Shown here one piece after another: positions 6,885-12,400 of a stretch of 14,029 bases of DNA. Each line of letters starts with the position of its first letter. The stretch's first letter is position 1. Position numbers and translations under genes: made by a program. Below the pieces are notes generated by a model that saw only the letters and a program-made list of their open reading frames with translations, made no database searches and was not told where the DNA came from. This DNA is from Methylotenera sp. Lineage in GTDB: Bacteria; Pseudomonadota; Gammaproteobacteria; Burkholderiales; Methylophilaceae. The DNA lies in assembly GCA_005791685.1 (NCBI GenBank), contig SXVG01000042.1, positions 1 to 14,029 on the forward strand, written 5' to 3'.

Positions 6885-7754
6885 ATGAATCTTACCCACA
6901 CTAAAAACACCGCCACCTTGCTCATCACCTGCCCAGACAGCAAGGGCATCGTTGCCGCCATTGCCGACTTTCTGTATCAGCACAACGCCAATATCTTGCA
7001 TGCCGACCAGCATCAAGACGCCGAGAACAACTTATTTTTAATGCGTGTGGAATGGGATTTGGCCGGCTTTAGCTTGGCCATCACTGACTTCGAACTGCAC
7101 TTTGCTAGCATTGCCCAACGCTTTAATATGCAATGGCAGTTGAATTTATCGCAAAAACCTTTACGCGTGGCCATCATGGTGTCGCAATACGACCATTGTT
7201 TGGCGGATTTATTGCATAGACACAAAAACGGCGAACTGGCCTGCGACATCCCGCTTATTATCAGCAACCACCGCGACACCGAAGCCTTGGCCAAATTTTA
7301 CGGGGTGGACTTTCATTACATCGCCGTGAGCAAAGACAATAAAGCCAGCGCCGAAGCCGCTCAATTTGCCTTGTTTGAGCAATACCAAATTGACCTCATC
7401 GTCTTAGCACGCTACATGCAAATTTTATCGCCGGATTTTGTCGCACGTTACCCCAAACAAATCATCAATATCCACCACTCTTTCTTGCCGGCATTCATAG
7501 GGGCTAAGCCTTATCACCGGGCATTTGAACGTGGCGTCAAACTGATAGGGGCGACCGCGCATTACGTCACCGAAGTGCTGGATGAAGGGCCTATCATTGA
7601 GCAAGACATAGACCGCATTTCACACCGCGATCAAGTGGAAGATTTAATCCAAAAAGGCCGCGATTTAGAACGGGTGGTGTTATCTAAAGCCGTGCGCTGG
7701 CACATCGAAAACCGAATTTTGCTGTACGCCAACAAAACCGTTATTTTTGATTAA
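6885..7754 (+). CDS. purU: Formyltetrahydrofolate deformylase
   Basis: PurU hydrolyses 10-formyl-tetrahydrofolate to formate and tetrahydrofolate, balancing the one-carbon pool. The 289 residues are full length. An N-terminal ACT regulatory domain (about 10-85, starting LLITCPDSKGIVAAIADFL) is followed by a formyltransferase domain (about 92-275). The catalytic Asn/His/Asp set is visible as Asn195 and His197 in NIHHSFLPAFIGAKPYHRAF and Asp233 in VLDEGPIIEQD. ARYMQILSP is also typical. The ACT domain distinguishes it from PurN. The ATG at 6885 has no strong Shine-Dalgarno. Its stop overlaps that of the convergent lysA by three bases of a TTAA. Confidence 0.97.
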   Translation: MNLTHTKNTATLLITCPDSKGIVAAIADFLYQHNANILHADQHQDAENNLFLMRVEWDLAGFSLAITDFELHFASIAQRFNMQWQLNLSQKPLRVAIMVSQYDHCLADLLHRHKNGELACDIPLIISNHRDTEALAKFYGVDFHYIAVSKDNKASAEAAQFALFEQYQIDLIVLARYMQILSPDFVARYPKQIINIHHSFLPAFIGAKPYHRAFERGVKLIGATAHYVTEVLDEGPIIEQDIDRISHRDQVEDLIQKGRDLERVVLSKAVRWHIENRILLYANKTVIFD

Positions 7755-9004
7755 TCGCTTTCCGGCAAAATTTTCTCTAAGGCGTAAAGATCGCTGATTT
7801 GTTCGCGCTGGCGAATTAAATGGCAGGTCTCGCCGTCCACCATCACTTCAGCCGCACGTGGCCTGGTGTTGTAGTTGCTGGCCATGCTCATGCCGTAGGC
7901 GCCCGCCGACATAATCGCCAAGACATCACCCTCTTGCAAATTTAAACTTCTATCGTGACCCAAAAAGTCACCGGTTTCGCAGACTGGGCCAACCACTTCA
8001 TAATTGGTCGCCTCGCCTGTACGCGGTGCCACCGCCTGTATGGCATGGTAAGCGTCATACAAAGCGGGGCGCATTAAATCGTTCATGGCGGCATCGACGA
8101 TGGCAAAGTTTTTTGCCGTGCTGTGTTTTAGATACTGCACTTGGGTTAACAGCACGCCGGCGTTGCCAACTAAGGCTCGGCCTGGCTCAAACACCAATTT
8201 AATAGCACGGCCGGCTATTTTGGCGCGCATGGCGCTGGCATAAGCGCTAAATTCTGGCGGCGTTTCATCCTGATAACAAATGCCTATGCCACCCCCGGCA
8301 TCAATGTGCTGCACGGCTATACCGCGTGCTGCCAAGGCGTCAACCAAGGCTAAAACGCGATCAAAAGCATCCAAGAATGGCGACAACTCAGTAATTTGTG
8401 AACCTATGTGGCAATCCACCCCGTGTATCGCAATGCCCGGCATGCTGGCCGCTTGCAGGTAAAGACCCAAGGCATCCTCATAGGCCACGCCAAATTTATT
8501 ATTTTTTAAACCGGTGGAAATATAGGGATGGGTTTTAGCGTCCACATTGGGATTCACCCTAAGCGATACCGGTGCCACTTTACCCATGCTTAGCGCCACA
8601 AGATTTAGCCGGTTTAATTCGCTGGCCGATTCCACGTTAAAACAAAAAATGCCGGCATTTAAGGCCGCTTGCATTTCGCTTGCGGTTTTACCCACCCCAG
8701 AAAAAACGATTTTTTTCGGGTCGCCACCGGCCGCCAATACTCTAGCCAACTCACCCCCTGAGACGATATCGAAGCCGGCCCCTAGGCTAGCAAATAGATT
8801 TAAAATGGCTAAATTAGGGTTGGCCTTTACCGCAAAACAAACCAAATGATTGCAATCGGCAAAACCGCTACTGAAGTTTTTAAAGGCTTGCGTGAGCGCG
8901 GCTTTTGAATAAACATAACAAGGCGTCGCGTACTGTTCTGCGATGTCGGCCAGGGCTAATTTTTCAACGTGCAATAGATTGTTTTTAAAAGTAAAAGAAT
9001 GCAT
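7751..9004 (-). CDS. lysA: Diaminopimelate decarboxylase
   Basis: LysA decarboxylates meso-diaminopimelate to lysine, with pyridoxal phosphate as cofactor, in the cytoplasm. The 417 residues have normal length. The PLP lysine is Lys60 in FAVKANPNLAIL. Other expected motifs are HGVDCHIGSQ (about 194-203), the phosphate-binding DAGGGIGI (about 235-242), EPGRALVGNAG (about 273-283), the catalytic Cys342 in CETGDFLG, and GAYGMSMASNYN (about 368-379). lptM lies 36 bases upstream on the same strand, a pairing common in proteobacteria. The 3' end is convergent with purU. Its substrate, meso-DAP, is also part of the tripeptide that Mpl recycles. Confidence 0.97.
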   Translation of the reverse strand: MHSFTFKNNLLHVEKLALADIAEQYATPCYVYSKAALTQAFKNFSSGFADCNHLVCFAVKANPNLAILNLFASLGAGFDIVSGGELARVLAAGGDPKKIVFSGVGKTASEMQAALNAGIFCFNVESASELNRLNLVALSMGKVAPVSLRVNPNVDAKTHPYISTGLKNNKFGVAYEDALGLYLQAASMPGIAIHGVDCHIGSQITELSPFLDAFDRVLALVDALAARGIAVQHIDAGGGIGICYQDETPPEFSAYASAMRAKIAGRAIKLVFEPGRALVGNAGVLLTQVQYLKHSTAKNFAIVDAAMNDLMRPALYDAYHAIQAVAPRTGEATNYEVVGPVCETGDFLGHDRSLNLQEGDVLAIMSAGAYGMSMASNYNTRPRAAEVMVDGETCHLIRQREQISDLYALEKILPESD

Positions 9005-9040
9005 AGTAAAGGCTAATGAAAGTTAAAAATAAACCGCGTG

Positions 9041-9169
9041 TTATTGACTGGCACTTGACGGTTGCGGGTATTGCTGTTCAGGAATATACAAAGGGCCTTT
9101 GGTCCCGCAAGCGGATACCGCACAAAAAATGAGCATGGCGCATAAAAACGGTAGGCTTATTTTTTGCAT
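9041..9169 (-). CDS. lptM: LptM/YifL-type small outer-membrane lipoprotein
   Basis: A 42-residue lipoprotein. The frame extends back to 9241, but the ATG at 9169 gives a proper signal peptide: MQKISLPFLCAMLIFCAVSA, with lipobox Val18-Ser19-Ala20 and lipidated Cys21. After the Cys comes CGTKGPLYIP, the family signature (CGxKGPLYxP), then a short Pro/Gln/Ser-rich tail. In E. coli the family member LptM assists assembly of the LPS translocon LptD/LptE; the same role is inferred here. A weak AAGG ribosome site precedes the start. It sits directly upstream of lysA, its usual place. Confidence 0.88.
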   Translation of the reverse strand: MQKISLPFLCAMLIFCAVSACGTKGPLYIPEQQYPQPSSASQ

Positions 9170-9284
9170 TAAGCGGCCTTTATCTGGGCTAAGTGACACT
9201 GGCGTTAGTTTAACATAAAGGCCTAGGCGAAAGGGTGGCATGCCCGCTTTTGGCTACACCTAGCAAACCAGTGTTGATAGCCTT

Positions 9285-9321
9285 GGCTTAAACAAGCCGC
9301 AATAGGGCTGGACTTTTGTCC
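9285..9321 (+). other. Two short hairpins in the pilE leader
   Basis: GGCTT-AAAC-AAGCC (9285-9298) and GGAC-TTTT-GTCC (9310-9321) are perfect short stems with 4-base loops, 30-70 bases ahead of the pilE start. Neither is followed by a T-run, so they are not terminators. They could structure the 5' leader or be chance. Confidence 0.25.
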
Positions 9322-9352
9322 GCCGCCTGTGCAAGATAGACCATAGTCCAAT

Positions 9353-9357
9353 GGGAG
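9353..9357 (+). promoter_or_regulatory. Shine-Dalgarno of pilE
   Basis: GGGAG lies 6 bases before the ATG at 9364. This is a good ribosome site that fixes the start and gives a 25-residue prepilin leader. Confidence 0.6.
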
Positions 9358-9363
9358 TAGCCT

Positions 9364-9831
9364 ATGTCCTTTTTAGCCCTGAATAAGCCTAAGTTAAGCC
9401 GCCGACTTGTGGCCAAAATACAGCGCCCACAAAGCGGCTTTACCTTAATTGAGTTAATGATAGTGGTGGCCATCATAGGCATCTTGGCGGCGATTGCCAT
9501 GCCCAATTACAGTCTATACATCAAGCGCGGCAAAGCGGCCGAGGCCACCGCCACCCTAGCCAGCTTACGGGTCAAGATGGAGCAGTACTATCAAGACAAC
9601 CGCAGCTATGTTGACGGCCCCTGCACCACGGCCAGCGACAACCAGTACTTCACTTACGCTTGCAGTGCCGGGCCGACTGACGACACCTACACCTTGAAAG
9701 CCACGGGGAACCCGGCAAAAGGCATGGGGGATTTTGAGTTCAGCTTAAATCAAAGCAATGGCAAAACCTCTAAATTTGATGGCACCGCGGGGCTTACTTG
9801 CTGGCTCACTAAAAAAGGCGGCACATGCTAA
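9364..9831 (+). CDS. pilE: Type IV pilin-like protein, PilE family
   Basis: A prepilin of 155 residues that would be cleaved and N-methylated by PilD and assembled in the inner-membrane pilus machine. The basic leader of 25 residues ends at Gly25; the mature protein starts FTLIELMIVVAIIGILAAIA, with Glu5 at residue 30 and the usual hydrophobic helix through about residue 46. The globular part has Cys87, Cys100, Cys146 and a C-terminal Cys155, likely two disulfides, and the PilE-like ending TCWLTKKGGTC. This type is usually called PilE, a minor or accessory pilin in betaproteobacteria, although it could be a major subunit. It is the first gene of the cluster and overlaps fimT by 7 bases. Confidence 0.9.
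   Translation: MSFLALNKPKLSRRLVAKIQRPQSGFTLIELMIVVAIIGILAAIAMPNYSLYIKRGKAAEATATLASLRVKMEQYYQDNRSYVDGPCTTASDNQYFTYACSAGPTDDTYTLKATGNPAKGMGDFEFSLNQSNGKTSKFDGTAGLTCWLTKKGGTC
9815..9818 (+). promoter_or_regulatory. Shine-Dalgarno of fimT
   Basis: AAGG, preceded by more A, lies 6 bases before the fimT ATG at 9825, inside the end of pilE. It supports the overlapping start. Confidence 0.45.
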
Positions 9832-10352
9832 GCCTGGCGCCAAAAACTCCACCTCGCGGCTTTAGCCTAATAGAGCTCATCATCGCCATCGCCATTATAA
9901 GCGTGGTCGTCGCCATTGCCATGCCAGGCTACGCTACTTGGGTAAAAAACTCCCGGGTACGCACCGCTGCCGAATCCATCCAAAACGGCTTGCAAACAGC
10001 ACGGGCGGAGGCCATTAAACGCAATCTAGCGGTAAAATTTGTGCTCGCCAGCCACTCCGCCTGGTGCATCACGACCAGCAACTGCACGACGGCTAGCGAC
10101 ATCCTGCAAAGCCGCGCCGCCAGCGAAGGCTCTTCATCGGCCATCAGCGTGACCACAGCGCCTAGCGACTCCACAGAAGTTGAGTTCAATAATTTAGGAT
10201 CGGTGAGCGCCAGCCCTGTGCCATTTAGTCAGGTTGACCTGAATTTAACGGGCGCCGACCGACCGCTACGCGTCACGCTGGGCGTGGGTGGCAATACCCG
10301 CCTATGCGATCCATCAAGCAAGTTAAAGCCAGACGATCCTAGACGATGCTAA
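9825..10352 (+). CDS. fimT: Minor pilin FimT/GspH family
   Basis: A pseudopilin of 175 residues that helps prime assembly of the type IV pilus. Leader of 12 residues ending Gly12, then FSLIELIIAIAIISVVVAIA with Glu5 at residue 17. The helix continues into ESIQNGLQTARAEAIKRN (about 50-67), typical of the FimT/GspH domain. The C-terminus GGNTRLCDPSS to DPRRC also matches the family and ends in Cys, pairing perhaps with Cys161. Its ATG overlaps the pilE stop in ATGCTAA, and its own stop overlaps the pilV start in the same heptamer. FimU is the Pseudomonas equivalent. In some relatives FimT binds DNA during natural transformation; nothing here proves that. Confidence 0.92.
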   Translation: MLSLAPKTPPRGFSLIELIIAIAIISVVVAIAMPGYATWVKNSRVRTAAESIQNGLQTARAEAIKRNLAVKFVLASHSAWCITTSNCTTASDILQSRAASEGSSSAISVTTAPSDSTEVEFNNLGSVSASPVPFSQVDLNLTGADRPLRVTLGVGGNTRLCDPSSKLKPDDPRRC

Positions 10353-10726
10353 AGGCCATGAAAACGACACGCCCGGTCCAGCAACAAGGTGCAATTCTCT
10401 TGGAGTCACTCATTGCCCTATTGATTTTTTCCATGGGCATATTGGCCTTGGTCGGTTTGCAAGCCACTATGGTCAAGCATACTGCCAGCGCTCAATACCG
10501 CAGCCTAGCCAGTTACATCGTCCAACAAAAACTGGGCGAACTGTGGGCCGACCCTAGCCACATAGTGGCCGTTACGGACCAGGCGCTAGATGACTTACCC
10601 AATGGCCTATACAGCATCAGTTCGCCCAGCGCCGGCGAGGTGAACATCGTTGTCAGTTGGCGAGCCCCAGACGAAAGCACCAGGCACAACGTCAGCACCT
10701 ATGCCCGCATCATGGGGGCGAATTAA
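10346..10726 (+). CDS. pilV: Minor pilin PilV
   Basis: A prepilin of 126 residues from the ATG at 10346. The second ATG, at 10358 (Met5), is possible, but TAAAGG then lies only 2 bases away. The leader ends at Gly15; the mature part starts AILLESLIALLIFSMGILAL, with Glu5 at residue 20. Ala instead of Phe/Met at +1 and the short QATMVKHTASAQYRS continuation are typical of PilV. PilV acts with FimT, PilW and PilX in the minor-pilin complex that starts pilus assembly. It overlaps fimT by 7 bases and ends 7 bases before pilW. Confidence 0.92.
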   Translation: MLKAMKTTRPVQQQGAILLESLIALLIFSMGILALVGLQATMVKHTASAQYRSLASYIVQQKLGELWADPSHIVAVTDQALDDLPNGLYSISSPSAGEVNIVVSWRAPDESTRHNVSTYARIMGAN

Positions 10727-10733
10727 GCTGACC

Positions 10734-11792
10734 ATGGCTAAAAAAGAGCCCGCCTTCAGCACCCGCCAAACAGGCTTTAGCCTGGTGGAAATCATGGTGG
10801 GCTTGGTGGTCAGCCTGTTGGTGAGCCTGGTAATTATGCAAGTTTTTGCCGTGTTTGAAGGGCAAAAACGCAGCAGCTCGGGCACCGCCGATGCCCAAAC
10901 CAATGGCCACATTGCCTTGTATAACCTACAGCGCGATGTGCAATTAGCCGGCTATGCCTTGCCTATTTTTTCCAGCAGTCATTCGCCATTGCAATGCACG
11001 GACTTTACCCCCAGCGGCACCGACATTTCCCCGGTCAGCATTATCGATGGCGGGACGCTCGCTGGCACCGGCACCGGCGCCAGCGACACGGTCATAGTGC
11101 GTTATGGCGATGCCCATAGCGGCGGCTCACCGGCCACCATCAGCAGCGTCAGTTCGGGCACGGTCTGGCTACTCAACAACGCCGCCTGCCAAGTGGGCGA
11201 TACGGCCATCGTCAGCCTAGGTAGCGCATGCGTATTCATCGAAAATGGCGTGAGCAGCCTAACCGGGACCACCGGCGTCACTTTAGACACCACGGCCACC
11301 ATAAGTAGCGGCGCCCACCTTAGCTGCCTGGGTCATTGGAAAACCATTAGCTACGCCATCAACGCTGCGCAACAATTAACCCGCAGCGAGAACAGCGATG
11401 CGGCCTCGCCTAAGGTAGTAGAAATTGTCAGTGTACAAGCCCAATACGGCATATCTACCACGGCAAACGACAATACCGTTAGCCTATGGGTCAATGCCAC
11501 GGACGCCTGGGCCCATCCCGACATCGCCCAGCCCAACCGCATCAAAGCCTTACGGGTGGCCATCGTGGCCCGCAACGGCTTGCCAGAAAAAGAAACCGTC
11601 AGTTTCGATTGCGACACCGCCCAGCCCAACAAACCCAATGGCTTATGTGCTTGGGTAGGAACAACAGGCAGCCCAGCACCGCTGATCGACCTTAGCCATC
11701 TGCCCGATTGGCAGCATTACCGTTACCGCGTGTTTAGCACCATTATTCCGCTACGCAACATCGTTTGGTCCAAGGATGCCTTCCCCGCTTAA
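10734..11792 (+). CDS. pilW: Minor pilin PilW
   Basis: A large minor pilin of 352 residues. The frame is open upstream to 10650, but the ATG at 10734 follows the pilV stop by 7 bases and gives a normal leader. The leader ends at Gly14; then FSLVEIMVGLVVSLLVSLVI with Glu5 at residue 19. HIALYNLQRDVQLAGYALPI after the helix is a hallmark of PilW. The globular part is Ser/Thr/Gly-rich and contains AHLSCLGHWKTISYAI and a Cys-bearing C-terminal section (SFDCDT, GLCAWVG), ending RYRVFSTIIPLRN. It forms part of the pilus-priming complex and is needed for PilY1 recruitment in related systems. The operon continues with pilX 6 bases later. Confidence 0.92.
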   Translation: MAKKEPAFSTRQTGFSLVEIMVGLVVSLLVSLVIMQVFAVFEGQKRSSSGTADAQTNGHIALYNLQRDVQLAGYALPIFSSSHSPLQCTDFTPSGTDISPVSIIDGGTLAGTGTGASDTVIVRYGDAHSGGSPATISSVSSGTVWLLNNAACQVGDTAIVSLGSACVFIENGVSSLTGTTGVTLDTTATISSGAHLSCLGHWKTISYAINAAQQLTRSENSDAASPKVVEIVSVQAQYGISTTANDNTVSLWVNATDAWAHPDIAQPNRIKALRVAIVARNGLPEKETVSFDCDTAQPNKPNGLCAWVGTTGSPAPLIDLSHLPDWQHYRYRVFSTIIPLRNIVWSKDAFPA

Positions 11793-11798
11793 ACGACC

Positions 11799-12392
11799 AT
11801 GCCCAAGCCAATACCGCCGCTAGCCCTGCCTCCCCAGCCCGCCAAACAAGCCGGGGTGGTATTGTTTATTGCGCTGATAGCCTTAATCGTGATGTCCTTG
11901 GCCGCCGTGGCATTGATACGCTCGGTCGACACCAATACCTTGATTGCCGGCAACATAGGCTTTAAACAAGCCGCCCTTATTTCGGCTGACAGCGGGGTGG
12001 AAACGGCCATTACTTGGCTGAGCAGTCAAACCAGTCTGGACAACGAGCTGAATAGTAACGGCTATTACGCCACCTCAGCAGACGCCGCGCAAGGCTTAGC
12101 CGATGGCGACAATGCCCAACCAGCCACGGGCAGCCGCATTAACAGCGCAGGGCTGGACGACAGTGGCAACCGCATAAAATACGTCATACAGCGCATGTGC
12201 AGAAACGCTGGGGCAGCCAACACCAGTCATTGCCTGTATGGTCCAGCGGGCGAAGACGAAAATTCCAAAAGCCATTGCGACTTATCCAACCCCTGCTTAG
12301 GTGAACCGACTGGTGCGCTGTTGTACCGCATCACCACCAAAGTGACCGGGCCTAAAAACACCGTCAGCTATAGCCAAACCTTTGTCTATTAG
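11799..12392 (+). CDS. pilX: Minor pilin PilX
   Basis: A PilX-family minor pilin of 197 residues. A Pro-rich leader of about 19 residues ends QAG; then VVLFIALIALIVMSLAAVAL forms the membrane helix, followed by the PilX N-domain segment NTLIAGNIGFKQAALISADSGVE. The mature position 5 is Ile, not Glu, as expected for PilX and GspK-like subunits that are thought to cap the priming complex. The C-terminal half has several Cys (CRNAGAANTSHC, HCDLSNPC) that probably form disulfides. There is no clear ribosome site, so translation is probably coupled to pilW, 6 bases upstream. The stop overlaps the pilY1 Shine-Dalgarno. Confidence 0.92.
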   Translation: MPKPIPPLALPPQPAKQAGVVLFIALIALIVMSLAAVALIRSVDTNTLIAGNIGFKQAALISADSGVETAITWLSSQTSLDNELNSNGYYATSADAAQGLADGDNAQPATGSRINSAGLDDSGNRIKYVIQRMCRNAGAANTSHCLYGPAGEDENSKSHCDLSNPCLGEPTGALLYRITTKVTGPKNTVSYSQTFVY

Positions 12393-12395
12393 GGG
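12391..12395 (+). promoter_or_regulatory. Shine-Dalgarno of pilY1
   Basis: AGGGG lies 5 bases before the ATG at 12401 and overlaps the pilX stop (12390-12392). It fixes the pilY1 start. Confidence 0.6.
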
Positions 12396-12400
12396 CCATC

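Larger units (their letters stand above)
9170..9363. other. Intergenic region between lptM and the pilus operon
   Basis: This 194-base divergent spacer must hold the promoters of lptM-lysA (-) and the pilus operon (+). I see no convincing sigma-70 pair and no good sigma-54 site on either strand. It contains two small hairpins, listed separately, and the pilE ribosome site. Confidence 0.5.

Noticed and set aside
9048..9066. CTGGCACTTGACGGTTGCGG resembles a sigma-54 promoter on the + strand.
   Set aside because: The gap between GG and GC is 12 bases instead of 10, and it lies inside the 3' end of lptM, about 300 bases from pilE.
9170..9241. Upstream extension of the lptM frame to 9241.
   Set aside because: It would bury the lipoprotein signal peptide 24 residues inside the protein; the ATG at 9169 gives a perfect lipobox arrangement.
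9196..9274. ACACTGG (9196-9202) and CCAGTGT (9268-9274) form an inverted repeat in the lptM/pilE spacer.
   Set aside because: A 7-bp match over a 200-base region is expected about once by chance, and the arms are 65 bases apart.
9281..9300. TTGGCTTAAACAAGCCGC as a sigma-54 site ahead of pilE.
   Set aside because: The GG-to-GC spacing is 9 rather than 10 and there is no TTGC element; the similarity is better explained by the small hairpin there.
10650..10733. Upstream extension of the pilW frame by 28 residues.
   Set aside because: It lies fully within pilV and would put a long non-leader sequence before the prepilin cleavage site; the ATG at 10734 gives a normal leader.
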